From Paraglaciecola polaris LMG 21857 (GTDB taxonomy: Bacteria; Pseudomonadota; Gammaproteobacteria; Enterobacterales; Alteromonadaceae), in assembly GCF_000315055.1 (NCBI RefSeq), contig NZ_BAER01000037.1, positions 1-55,531 of the forward strand: a DNA stretch of 55,531 nt, given 5' to 3'. The stretch's first letter is position 1; the number at the start of each line of letters is the position of its first letter. The notes under the pieces are model-generated. The model searched no databases, was not told where the DNA came from, and was given only the letters and a program-made list of their open reading frames with translations. Below are positions 43,500 through 51,839 of this stretch, piece after piece. Both the position numbers and the translations under genes were made by a program.

Positions 43500-43517
43500 T
43501 GACATATTATTATATCA
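43500..43517. promoter_or_regulatory. GntR operator site 1 (TonB receptor operon)
   Basis: The site TGACATATTATTATATCA is a near-palindrome with TGA/TCA ends and A/T centre. On the minus strand it aligns with sites 47386-47403 and 53598-53615 over 18 positions. The three sites lie only in control regions of the second catabolic region, one of them beside the HutC-type GntR gene, so that protein is the likely binder. Confidence 0.65.
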
Positions 43518-43821
43518 ATGGGCAAAGTCAAGGACCAGAATAACTTGGGTAAAAAACCCAGCTAAATAACGTCTAACTTTATGATTTTTATAAATTAAAT
43601 ATCAAAAAACCGAGTAATACAGAAGGTTTCAGGTAAGTTAACACTCCTGATTTAGGCCAGATTGATTAGACCAAATAACCCATTCAGCTAGAGTTTTAAG
43701 AACATTTAGCAGTAAAGGATGAAACACAACTGAATTCGAATAGGCTGGCACCAATCACTTCACCCGAGATATCAGAGAGATAGAAAAAGATAAGCAGCGT
43801 TTTAGCGAAAAAACACGTAAT

Positions 43822-43848
43822 TAAAAAAACCCGTTTTTTTACGGGTTT
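43822..43848 (-). terminator. Terminator of the HMGL operon
   Basis: An 8-bp stem AAACCCGT (43827-43834) with ACGGGTTT (43841-43848) encloses six T, and the minus strand continues with T-rich sequence. It is 70 bp after the oxidoreductase stop. The rest of the 43460-43917 gap holds the GntR site and no convincing gene. Confidence 0.75.
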
Positions 43849-43917
43849 GATATTTAACAAAGAACAGGTGACGTCTACATTATTGCTGTTTCGCGGGATG
43901 AACACCTGCAGTGTTAT

Positions 43918-44910
43918 TTACACCTTTACCACAGCTTTCCCCATGTTTTCACCGCGCATTAAGCGACAAAAGGCTTCTGGGGCTGCCGCTAAACCCTGAG
44001 CGACATCTTCGCGAACAATAAGCTTTCCTTCATTGATGTAATTAACACAGGCGTCTACAAACTCAGCACGTCGCGGTTCAAAGTCATATACAACCAGTCC
44101 GTAAACGATTGCGCGTGCTTTTATCCACATCGCTGGCGGTGGGCCCATACTGCGGGTGGTTTTATTATAATCAGCCATTAGGCCGCACAAAATCACTCTG
44201 GCTCCCACCGCTAATCGTTCTGAGACGGTGTTGAGCATTTCGCCGCCCACGAGATCGAAGAAGATATCGATACCATTTGGGCAAAGTGCATCGAGCTGTT
44301 CGCCTAAATCGCCTTTTTTACGATTAATGCAGGCGTCGTAACCGAGGTTTTTGACCGCGTAATCGCATTTTTCGTCCGTGCCAGCAATACCAATCACAGT
44401 GCAACCATGTATTTTAGCTAACTGCCCCGCAACTGAGCCCACACCACCTATGGCCGCAGGGATCACCACAACATCACCGGCTTTGGGCTGGGCTTGCCAT
44501 ATCATGCCCGCGTAAGCTGTCAGCCCTGGCATACCTAAAGCAGATAACGCATAGGAAGGGTTGTCTATTTCTTTTTTCACTTTAAAGATGCTGTCGCCGT
44601 CATGTACTGAGTAATTTTGCCAGCCAGCAAAACAACGCACCACATCCCCCACGTTAAAATCAGCATGGTTTGACTCAATGACTTTACTCACGGTTTCACC
44701 GCGCATCACATCACCCGGATTCACCGAGCCTGACATATGACGCCCAGCGATTTGACTGCGCATGTACGGGTCCAATGATAAATACAAGGTTTCACATAAC
44801 ACTTGTTGATCACCGGCTTGTGGCATGACGCCTTTAACCAAGGCGAAATGCTCCGGCTGAGGTTGTGATTCTGGGGTTGATGCGAGCTGCACCTGCATAT
44901 TCTCTTTCAT
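43918..44910 (-). CDS. NADP-dependent medium-chain reductase (curcumin/prostaglandin reductase type)
   Basis: This 330-residue MDR-family enzyme lacks zinc-site residues. It has the substrate-side LSLDPYMRSQIAG, the cofactor motif VVVIPAAIGGVGSVAGQLAKIHG, and FFDLVGGEMLNTV, and matches the double-bond or alkenal reductase group that uses NADPH. I chose the ATG at 44910 because earlier in-frame starts run into the upstream GST gene. It is the last gene of a four-gene operon with GST, AhpD-like and HMGL genes. Likely role: reduction of an alpha,beta-unsaturated carbonyl. Confidence 0.9.
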   Translation of the reverse strand: MKENMQVQLASTPESQPQPEHFALVKGVMPQAGDQQVLCETLYLSLDPYMRSQIAGRHMSGSVNPGDVMRGETVSKVIESNHADFNVGDVVRCFAGWQNYSVHDGDSIFKVKKEIDNPSYALSALGMPGLTAYAGMIWQAQPKAGDVVVIPAAIGGVGSVAGQLAKIHGCTVIGIAGTDEKCDYAVKNLGYDACINRKKGDLGEQLDALCPNGIDIFFDLVGGEMLNTVSERLAVGARVILCGLMADYNKTTRSMGPPPAMWIKARAIVYGLVVYDFEPRRAEFVDACVNYINEGKLIVREDVAQGLAAAPEAFCRLMRGENMGKAVVKV

Positions 44911-44950
44911 CTTTACTCTTCCGATTAAGTTCTGTTTGATAACGGCCGCT

Positions 44951-45601
44951 TTACGACCTTTGACTCTGAAAGGCCGTAAACGCACTGGCCATTTCATTTA
45001 TACCGCGCTGGACATCCGCATCACTGCGGACCCAATCCCACCATTGATTCAGCGCGTCCAGTCCGTCGGTTATGCTGTGATTGCTATATAAGCCCAAGGT
45101 GACATCCACCCACCAAAATGTGGGAGCAAGTACCATATCTCCTAAGGTTACCTGATGATTTTCAAGTGTAATATTGGCGATTAACCATTGATTGAATTTC
45201 TCTAAAGCGGTGCGCACCACGTCATGCTGCGCCTGTTGGTCAAAGGTGAACTCGGGTAACATCATGGCTTTAAAATACGGCAGTAACGCTGGGGCCAAGT
45301 GGGTATCCGTAAAGCTTGCCATCACCCTCGACTGCCCTGCTGCTAAGGGCTCAGATGGCCGATATGGATGCGCTGGAAATGCATCTTCTAGGTATTCCAT
45401 AATGGCAATTGATTCAGGCAAATATTGACCATTGTCCAGTGCCAGCAAAGGGATTTTCCCTAACGGATAGGCCGCTAAAAACTCAGGCGTTTTCAATGTT
45501 AAAGTCGGTGCCACAATGTCGATTGGCAGCTGTTTTTTACGGATCAAGATACGTACCCGCGTGGCGTACGGTGAATGGTCAAGATTTATCAACTGCATCA
45601 T
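44951..45601 (-). CDS. Glutathione S-transferase, second type
   Basis: This GST of about 216 residues has the N-terminal domain MQLINLDHSPYATRVRILIRKKQLPI, GKIPLLALDNG and PESIAIMEYLEDAFP, with the Ser position SPYATRV typical of zeta/beta-like enzymes, and a C-terminal helical half. The double ATG (45601 and 45598) follows a GGGGGG ribosome site. It lies between AhpD-like and reductase genes of the HMGL operon and could isomerise a cis/trans double bond, as maleyl isomerases do; this is inferred. Confidence 0.9.
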   Translation of the reverse strand: MMQLINLDHSPYATRVRILIRKKQLPIDIVAPTLTLKTPEFLAAYPLGKIPLLALDNGQYLPESIAIMEYLEDAFPAHPYRPSEPLAAGQSRVMASFTDTHLAPALLPYFKAMMLPEFTFDQQAQHDVVRTALEKFNQWLIANITLENHQVTLGDMVLAPTFWWVDVTLGLYSNHSITDGLDALNQWWDWVRSDADVQRGINEMASAFTAFQSQRS

Positions 45602-45677
45602 GTGCCCCCCTTTATCTTCAGTGTTTTTATTGCTGCTAAATGCGCTATCCATTTGCTCAAACGCGAAGGTAACCTGC

Positions 45678-46247
45678 CTATTTACCCATACTGCTAAATT
45701 TAGTGCTGGCCATAGCCGGTGCCGCCTCGATATCAGTTATAAACGTGGCATTCCAACGATTTAAAAAACCAAACAAGGATATCACCGCAACAATTTCGAC
45801 TATCTGTACTTCGCTGAAGTGGTTTTTTAAGCGCGTAAACTGCTCATCGGTGACGGCGTTGGGCACCAGTGCCGCATTACGTGCCACATCTAATGCCTCT
45901 CGCTCTGCTGGGCTAAACAACTCACTGCTTTGGTACTCCCAAATCGCCGCTACTTTTTGCTCCGTAATGCCGTGTTTAAGTGCACCGTACTGGGTATGAG
46001 CTTGGCAATATTGACAGCCGCTGGCGCTACTGGTCATCAAGCCTAATAATTTTTTCAAATCATTATCCAGCGCACTTGGCTGATAAATAGACTGCACTAA
46101 TCCCAAAAACGCTTTCAACATCAACGGACTACGCGCCATGATTAAACCATCGTTTGGCGTAAACCCCATGATGTCTTCACCCGCCGTCATAATGGCCTTG
46201 AGATCGCTCGGTAATGCGTCAATAGATAAAGCTGATAAACGTGACAT
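45678..46247 (-). CDS. AhpD/carboxymuconolactone-decarboxylase-like protein
   Basis: This 189-residue protein has the AhpD/CMD helical fold, with the active CxxC pair in SGCQYCQAHTQYGALKHG. It would be a small oxidoreductase or decarboxylase-fold enzyme. It starts 26 bp after the HMGL-like gene and belongs to the same operon. Peroxidase-partner or lactone-related roles both occur in the family; here neither can be chosen. Confidence 0.88.
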   Translation of the reverse strand: MSRLSALSIDALPSDLKAIMTAGEDIMGFTPNDGLIMARSPLMLKAFLGLVQSIYQPSALDNDLKKLLGLMTSSASGCQYCQAHTQYGALKHGITEQKVAAIWEYQSSELFSPAEREALDVARNAALVPNAVTDEQFTRLKNHFSEVQIVEIVAVISLFGFLNRWNATFITDIEAAPAMASTKFSSMGK

Positions 46248-46273
46248 GGTGTTATTCTCCCGTATGAACGTGA

Positions 46274-47206
46274 TTACAGTGCGCGCTGAAACCCTTTGGG
46301 CAAACCAGCATCAGGGGTGAAACCGTATAATGGCTCGTTCGGTAACGCGTTGGCTAAAATGTTACGCGCAGCAAATAAGGCGTCAAAATCAATTCCTGTT
46401 TTTAGTCCCATGGCTTCGAGCATAAAAACGAGATCTTCAGTGACAATATTACCACTTGCGCCCGGTGCAGCCGGGCAACCGCCAATGCCGCCCATAGACG
46501 AGTCAACCGTGGTAATACCGACTTCCACCGCGGCTAGCGCATTCGCTAACCCTTGCCCGCGCGTATTGTGCAAGTGAATACCCGTGAGGTGTTCTTTGCC
46601 CACCGCTGCCCATACTTTTTTAACCAAGCGCTGCACTTGAGCAGGATTCGCGTAGCCTGTGGTATCAGACAGGCCCACTTCGTCGCAGCCAGCTTCCATT
46701 AGCGCAACCGCTAACTCCACCACTTTGTCTTCGCTAACAGCGCCTTCTATGGTGCAACCAAACGCAGTCGATAAACCGCCTTCAAATTTTGGACGCTGAT
46801 CTACAGGCAGGCTTTTCACCAATTGTGCAATACGCTTAACCTCCTCTAACACTTGCTGATGATTACGTTTCACATTACGTAAGCTGTGGGTTTCACTGAC
46901 CGATAGCGGAATACTCATTTTGGTCGGTCTGACAAGGATGGCATTTTGCGCGCCGCGAAAATTAGGCACTAAAACCGCAACGGATAAACCGGCAATCTCT
47001 CTGGCGTAACGGGCCACTTCAGCGGTATCAGCTAATTGCGGTAACACGCTAGCAGGCACAAACGAGCCCACTTCAATTTCAGGCACACCCGCAGCGGCTA
47101 AGGCATCAATCCAAGCTAATTTGTCTGCTGTGGGCATGATAGTACTAATACTTTGCAGGCCATCACGGGGCCCTACTTCGCTTATTTCAATATCAAACTT
47201 TGCCAT
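46274..47206 (-). CDS. HMG-CoA lyase-like (HMGL) enzyme
   Basis: This 310-residue TIM-barrel lyase has the HMGL signature: EVGPRDGLQS at the N-terminus, DTTGYANP, the metal-binding HLHN, and GGCPAAPGASGN with the catalytic Cys. Length is that of 3-hydroxy-3-methylglutaryl-CoA lyase. In this region, beside CoA-transferase and LeuCD-like genes, it may cleave another 3-hydroxy-3-alkyl acyl-CoA. It is the first gene of the operon, divergent from the CoA-transferase; the operator at 47386-47403 lies between them. The intergenic stretch 47207-47488 shows no other gene. Confidence 0.92.
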   Translation of the reverse strand: MAKFDIEISEVGPRDGLQSISTIMPTADKLAWIDALAAAGVPEIEVGSFVPASVLPQLADTAEVARYAREIAGLSVAVLVPNFRGAQNAILVRPTKMSIPLSVSETHSLRNVKRNHQQVLEEVKRIAQLVKSLPVDQRPKFEGGLSTAFGCTIEGAVSEDKVVELAVALMEAGCDEVGLSDTTGYANPAQVQRLVKKVWAAVGKEHLTGIHLHNTRGQGLANALAAVEVGITTVDSSMGGIGGCPAAPGASGNIVTEDLVFMLEAMGLKTGIDFDALFAARNILANALPNEPLYGFTPDAGLPKGFQRAL

Positions 47207-47385
47207 TTCTTTTCCAATGTTAGGCCTTGTTTTCGAACAAGACTGAATAATGAAATCCCCTTACTAATGAGGGATGTGCAACCGTAAAGTACGTTGCTCG
47301 AACCGTGTTACGCAATGGTTATGCGCTCTGGCAGCCCTCTCAAATTGACAAATGTTAATTCGACTCTTTTACATTTAAACTCTAT

Positions 47386-47403
47386 TGTTATAATATTATA
47401 TCA
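47386..47403. promoter_or_regulatory. GntR operator site 2 (divergent HMGL / CoA-transferase promoter)
   Basis: The site TGTTATAATATTATATCA contains a perfect 12-bp palindrome (TATAATATTATA) flanked by TGT and TCA. It is the most symmetric of three related sites and lies 86 bp upstream of the CoA-transferase start and about 180 bp upstream of the HMGL operon. Confidence 0.7.
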
Positions 47404-47488
47404 TACAGACAAAAAGTAGTCTTTTCTAAAAATAACGAGTCGATTAAGAAGACTCCGTGCGTTATCAACAGAACTGGGAATAGCATTT

Positions 47489-48688
47489 ATGACAAATTCG
47501 GTTATGACAAATTCAGCAAGATTGCCGTTAACCGGCATTAAAGTGGTTGAATTCACGCACATGGTAATGGGACCTACCGCTGGGGTTATTTTGGCCGACT
47601 TAGGGGCACAAGTGATCAAAGTTGAGCCCCTTGGTGGCGATAATACCCGGCGCTTAAAAGGCTCAGGTGCAGGTTATTTTTCGATGTACAACCGCAACAA
47701 ACAAAGTGTTTGCTTGGACATTAAATCTCCCGAAGGAAAAGACGTAGCACTATCGTTACTCAAAGAAGCGGATATCTTACTGGAGAATTTTCGCCCAGGT
47801 GCAATGGACAAATTAGGCTTGGGTTACGAACACCTAAAAAGCATTAATCCACGCCTGATCTATTGCTCACTGAAAGGATTTTTAAGCGGCCCTTATGCCC
47901 ATCGCACCGCGCTTGATGAAGTGACCCAAATGATGGGCGGCTTGGCTTACATGACGGGGTTGCCTGACAAGCCCATGCGCGCTGGCTCATCAGTTATCGA
48001 TATAACAGGCGGTATGTTTGGCGTCATCGGTATTTTAGCTGCACTTGAAGAGCGCCATCATACCGACGAGGGCAAAAATGTGACCTGCTCTTTATACGAA
48101 ACTACAGCCTTTATGGTCGGTCAACATATGGCCCAACAAGCGGTTACGGGGGAAGCCCCACCACCTATGTCAGTGCGCCGTTCAGCTTGGGCTATATACG
48201 ATATATTCCACTGTGCTAATAATGAACAAGTATTTATTGGCGTGGTCAGCGATACCCAGTGGCGCATATTCTGTGAAGCATTTGCGCTGAAAGAGTTCGC
48301 CCTGGATCAGACTTTAGCCTTAAACAATGGCCGGGTTGCTCAGCGAGAGCGTATTTTACCCGTGATAAACGCCGTCTTCGCCAAGCACAGTAAAGAGGAA
48401 CTGATGGCCAAATTAGAAAAATCTGGTTTGCCCTTCGCTCCTATTAATAAACCGTCTGATTTGTTTGACGACCCGCATTTAAATGCCGGTGGTTTATTGG
48501 ATGTTACCCTGCCCGATGGGCATAAAACCAAGTTACCTGGTCTCCCCCTTGAGATGAACAATGCACGCATGCCACTAAGGCACGACATACCCACAGAGAA
48601 GGGTAACTCGGTGGCAACCTTAAAAGGGGCTGGTTTTAGTGATGATGATATTAAAAAGCTGTTAGCACTGGGCGTTGTTAAAGCCTAG
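47489..48688 (+). CDS. Family III CoA-transferase, GntR regulon copy
   Basis: This 399-residue CaiB/BaiF CoA-transferase has GIKVVEFTHMVMGPTAGVILADLG, VIKVEPLGGD and the catalytic Asp in SSVIDITGGMFG. The N-terminus carries an 11-bp direct duplication (ATGACAAATTC twice, 47489 and 47504), so the second ATG is an equally good start. A GntR-type operator is upstream. It ends in a 14-bp bidirectional terminator. It would activate the acid made by the LeuCD-like or oxidase genes; inferred. Confidence 0.93.
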   Translation: MTNSVMTNSARLPLTGIKVVEFTHMVMGPTAGVILADLGAQVIKVEPLGGDNTRRLKGSGAGYFSMYNRNKQSVCLDIKSPEGKDVALSLLKEADILLENFRPGAMDKLGLGYEHLKSINPRLIYCSLKGFLSGPYAHRTALDEVTQMMGGLAYMTGLPDKPMRAGSSVIDITGGMFGVIGILAALEERHHTDEGKNVTCSLYETTAFMVGQHMAQQAVTGEAPPPMSVRRSAWAIYDIFHCANNEQVFIGVVSDTQWRIFCEAFALKEFALDQTLALNNGRVAQRERILPVINAVFAKHSKEELMAKLEKSGLPFAPINKPSDLFDDPHLNAGGLLDVTLPDGHKTKLPGLPLEMNNARMPLRHDIPTEKGNSVATLKGAGFSDDDIKKLLALGVVKA

Positions 48689-48743
48689 TTTCAGCCACAC
48701 GACAAACTGGCTTATACCCGGTTACATTGCTCTTTCATGAGCC

Positions 48744-48783
48744 AAAAAGCCGCCGGTTATTATCAGTAACCGGCGGCTTTTTT
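48744..48783. terminator. Bidirectional terminator
   Basis: A perfect 14-bp stem (48746-48759 with 48767-48780, 7-nt loop) has A residues on the left and T residues on the right. It sits between the convergent CoA-transferase and LeuD-like genes. Confidence 0.92.
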
Positions 48784-48891
48784 ATCCATCAATGGTGTTC
48801 AAAGATGGCCCCTTGAACTGAGCAAACTTGACCTATTTCCCCATAAAAAAGAGCTGCTTTGGGCGACGACTTGCTTCAAGTTCTTAACACG

Positions 48892-49542
48892 CTAAGCAAG
48901 CCACGGGTATTGTGCTTGGTAAGTGTGCTTGAAGTTTTCAATTTTGGACTTTGACTTAAGCGTTAACGCGATACCATCTAGGCCTTCAAGTAACATGGCT
49001 TGCTGTGCTGGCAAAATGGAGAATGGAAAGCTCAGGCCTTCATTAGCGTCTTTACCTTTGTCATTTTTGGTATCTAGCACACTGACATAACAGTCAACTA
49101 AGTTGACGTTTAGTTGACACACTTGTGGGTCTCGCTGAACCTGTTTGGCTAATACCAGCACTTGGTCGTTTTGCAACACCACGGGTAAAATGCCATTTCT
49201 AATACAATTATGATAAAAAATAGAGCCAAATCCAGAGGCGAAAATCGCTTTAATACCGTATTCTTTCAGCGCCCATACCGCATGCTCTCGTGATGAGCCG
49301 CAGCCGAAATTGTCACCTGCTAACAAAATACTCGTGCCTTCATACTGCGCTTGATTAAGAACAAAATCTGGGCTGGGCTCACGACCATTGGGCAAAGTAT
49401 AACGCCAGCCAGCAAACAAGCCTTCCCCTAACCCTTGTTTTGACACTAACTTCATTTCCCTAGACGGTATAATGGCATCGGTGTCGATATTAATTTGCAA
49501 CATAGGGGCGGCGACCCCTTGATGAACAGTGAATTTTTCCAT
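48892..49542 (-). CDS. LeuD-type small subunit of an aconitase-family hydratase
   Basis: This 216-residue small subunit has the LeuD swivelling-domain signature: DTDAIIPSREM, then GDNFGCGSSREHAVWALKEYGIKAIF and FYHNCIRNGILP. It would pair with the large subunit encoded next door (one-base overlap at 49542). No leuA, leuB or leuO is present, and the operon contains an FAD oxidase and an alpha/beta hydrolase, so a catabolic hydratase (for example for an alkylmaleate or citraconate-type acid) is more likely than leucine synthesis. Confidence 0.92.
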   Translation of the reverse strand: MEKFTVHQGVAAPMLQINIDTDAIIPSREMKLVSKQGLGEGLFAGWRYTLPNGREPSPDFVLNQAQYEGTSILLAGDNFGCGSSREHAVWALKEYGIKAIFASGFGSIFYHNCIRNGILPVVLQNDQVLVLAKQVQRDPQVCQLNVNLVDCYVSVLDTKNDKGKDANEGLSFPFSILPAQQAMLLEGLDGIALTLKSKSKIENFKHTYQAQYPWLA

Positions 49543-50945
49543 TACAAGTACTCTCTAACATCGGCAATACAGCCCGCAATAGCACAAGCGGCAACCGTAG
49601 CCGGACTCGCTAGATGGGAGCGAGTTTCTGGGCCTTGCCTGCTTTCAAAGTTACGATTGGTACTGGTGACCACACGTTGGCGATAAGCAAAGCTTTCACC
49701 ACCAGCAAAAAAGCACATCGAACAGCCCGCTTCTCGCCATTCAAACCCAGCGTCGATAAATATTTTGTCGAGCCCTTCCGCTTCCGCTTGGCGCTTTACT
49801 GTGGTCGAACCCGGTACACATATGGCGTTCACACCAGGAGCGACCTTGCGTCCTGTTAATACTTTGGCCGCTAAGCGCAAATCCGACAAGCGACTATTGG
49901 TACACGAGCCTATAAACGCCGCCCCGATAGGTAACCCTTTTAACGGTGTTCCAGGTGATAACCCCATATATTCGTAGGCGCGCTGCATCGCTTTACGCTG
50001 ATTCTCGGTAGCGTTTTTATCTATATGTGGGACACTGGCATCCACTGCGCATGCGTGCTGTGGGCTATTGCCCCACGTTATGGTTGGGCCTATGCCCGCG
50101 CAGTCTATATCGATTACTTTATCGAACTGAGCGTGCTCATCAGTGAACAAAGACTGCCAAAACGTGACCGCTTGGGTCCACAACGCACCTTTAGGCGCAT
50201 ATTCACGGCCCTTTAAATATTCAATCGCCTTGTCATCGGGTGCCACTAGACCGGTAAATGCAGAAAACTCAACGGCCATATTACATAGGGTTAACCGAGC
50301 TTCTATATCAAGTCCTGTAACGGCCTCACCGCAAAATTCAATGACATAACCAGCGCCACCAGCTGCACCATATGCAGCGATTAAATACAAAATCATGTCT
50401 TTGGCACTGACGCCAAACCCCAGCTCACCGTTGAAGTTGACCTTCATGGTTTTGGGTTTACTGACTCTTAATGTTTTCGTTGCCAGCGCATGCTCCGCTT
50501 CGCTAGAGCCTATGCCCCACGCTAAAGCGCCTAATGCGCCTTGGGAGCAAGTATGACTGTCGGGGCAGACTAATGTTGCGCCGGGTTGCACTATGCCAAG
50601 TTCCGGCGACACTACGTGCACAATACCTTGCTGGGGATCAGTAACATCGAATAACTTTATCTTGGCGTCGATACACGCTTCACGCGTGGCCAAAATGAAG
50701 TTCTTACCACTGGGAACCTGCGTGTTGTCGCCTCTGCCGACCAAGGTATCAACAATATGATCCATGGTACAAAATACGTGCTCTGGGGAAACGACTGGGC
50801 GCTGATCAGCGGCTAAACTTTTAAGGGCAATCGAACCGGTACGTTCATGTAAAAACACCCGGTCGATGTATATCAATGCTGCGCCATCATCGAGCTTTTC
50901 AACGAGGTGATGTTGCCAAATTTTTTCAAATAATGTTCTGTCCAT
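49542..50945 (-). CDS. LeuC-type large subunit of an aconitase-family hydratase
   Basis: This 467-residue iron-sulfur hydratase large subunit has the [4Fe-4S] cysteines in IGSCTNSRLSDLR and in AGCSMCFFAGG, plus the early VCPDSHTCSQGALGALAWGIG. In leucine-pathway LeuC the second motif normally continues as LGMN; here it continues as FFAGG, which points to a different branch (dimethylmaleate/citraconate-type hydratases). It lies 5 bp after the alpha/beta hydrolase gene, in the operon led by the FAD oxidase. Confidence 0.92.
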   Translation of the reverse strand: MDRTLFEKIWQHHLVEKLDDGAALIYIDRVFLHERTGSIALKSLAADQRPVVSPEHVFCTMDHIVDTLVGRGDNTQVPSGKNFILATREACIDAKIKLFDVTDPQQGIVHVVSPELGIVQPGATLVCPDSHTCSQGALGALAWGIGSSEAEHALATKTLRVSKPKTMKVNFNGELGFGVSAKDMILYLIAAYGAAGGAGYVIEFCGEAVTGLDIEARLTLCNMAVEFSAFTGLVAPDDKAIEYLKGREYAPKGALWTQAVTFWQSLFTDEHAQFDKVIDIDCAGIGPTITWGNSPQHACAVDASVPHIDKNATENQRKAMQRAYEYMGLSPGTPLKGLPIGAAFIGSCTNSRLSDLRLAAKVLTGRKVAPGVNAICVPGSTTVKRQAEAEGLDKIFIDAGFEWREAGCSMCFFAGGESFAYRQRVVTSTNRNFESRQGPETRSHLASPATVAACAIAGCIADVREYL

Positions 50946-50950
50946 GATAT

Positions 50951-51835
50951 TTACTCATCTGATGTTTGGCTAAGGCGGTGCATAGACGCCTTAAGTGCGA
51001 TAAAACGCCCTTCCATGCCAGCCTGTGCAGGGCACATTTTTATATTCGACGGCAAATCAGCGTCGTCTAAGCGATCCACGTATTGCTTTAACAGACTCGA
51101 TTGCCAACGAATAATGTGCGTGGGCACAGTCACAGGTTGCAACTGCTCAGGGCGCTCATTCATAAACGCCGCGCGATAGGCCAAATGGTAATTTTCACCT
51201 GCGGTTAAATACCCCATAACAGTGTCTTGAATTACCTGCGCAGGAATTTCAGCATTGCCGACGCGAGCATGTTCTGAACTATCAAACCATGGGAAATAGT
51301 GAAATAACTGACTCGACATTTTCCACACCAATGCCAGATGCGAACCATCCTCTTGCGCCTTAATATCAGGAAAATACTCGGCTAAAATGGCGTTGCGTTC
51401 GTCGTCTTTAAACCAAGCCGCATTTTCGAGCACCATGCCCTTGATTGTTTCTGGGTATGCTTTGGCATATTCAATGGCTATTTGTGCTCCCGTTGCCGAA
51501 CCATATAACAAGGGTTTCTTCAGCCCCAAAGCGCTTATGAATTCATTCAATGCTTGCACATACGGCCGAAGACTTGGTGCTTGCGCTTCTAGGCCGTTAC
51601 TTTGATTTGACGTCAAGGGATCTGACTGCCCATAGCCTGGTGTATCCATAGCAATTACCCAAAAGGAATCAGATAACGCATGCATAATGGGTAGCATAAC
51701 GGCAGATGACATAGGTGATGCATGGAGCAAGATAATCACAGGTAGAGACGTTTTACCTTGGCTACGATAATGTATTTGCCAGGGTTTATCGTCGCCCAAG
51801 GTAACATAATGTTTAGTGACAGCAGCACTGCTCAT
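50951..51835 (-). CDS. Alpha/beta-hydrolase-fold protein with altered elbow
   Basis: This 294-residue alpha/beta hydrolase has VIILLHASPMSSAVMLP and AMDTPGYGQSD, and a nucleophile elbow LLYGSATGAQIAIEYA. If aligned as G-x-Nu-x-G the nucleophile position is Ala (G-S-A-T-G), although a Ser sits one residue earlier. I chose the ATG at 51835 because a GGAG site precedes it. It follows the restored end of the FAD oxidase by 4 bp and precedes the LeuC-type gene by 5 bp. Together with 40384-41199 it forms a pair of atypical alpha/beta hydrolases in one regulon. Confidence 0.85.
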   Translation of the reverse strand: MSSAAVTKHYVTLGDDKPWQIHYRSQGKTSLPVIILLHASPMSSAVMLPIMHALSDSFWVIAMDTPGYGQSDPLTSNQSNGLEAQAPSLRPYVQALNEFISALGLKKPLLYGSATGAQIAIEYAKAYPETIKGMVLENAAWFKDDERNAILAEYFPDIKAQEDGSHLALVWKMSSQLFHYFPWFDSSEHARVGNAEIPAQVIQDTVMGYLTAGENYHLAYRAAFMNERPEQLQPVTVPTHIIRWQSSLLKQYVDRLDDADLPSNIKMCPAQAGMEGRFIALKASMHRLSQTSDE

Positions 51836-51839
51836 TGCA

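Noticed and set aside
43696-43905. A 69-codon leftward frame near the third receptor
   Set aside because: It overlaps the terminator of the HMGL operon and has no ribosome site or family.
48892-50945. Leucine biosynthesis operon
   Set aside because: Only LeuC/LeuD-like subunits are present, without leuA or leuB, and they share an operon with an oxidase and an alpha/beta hydrolase.
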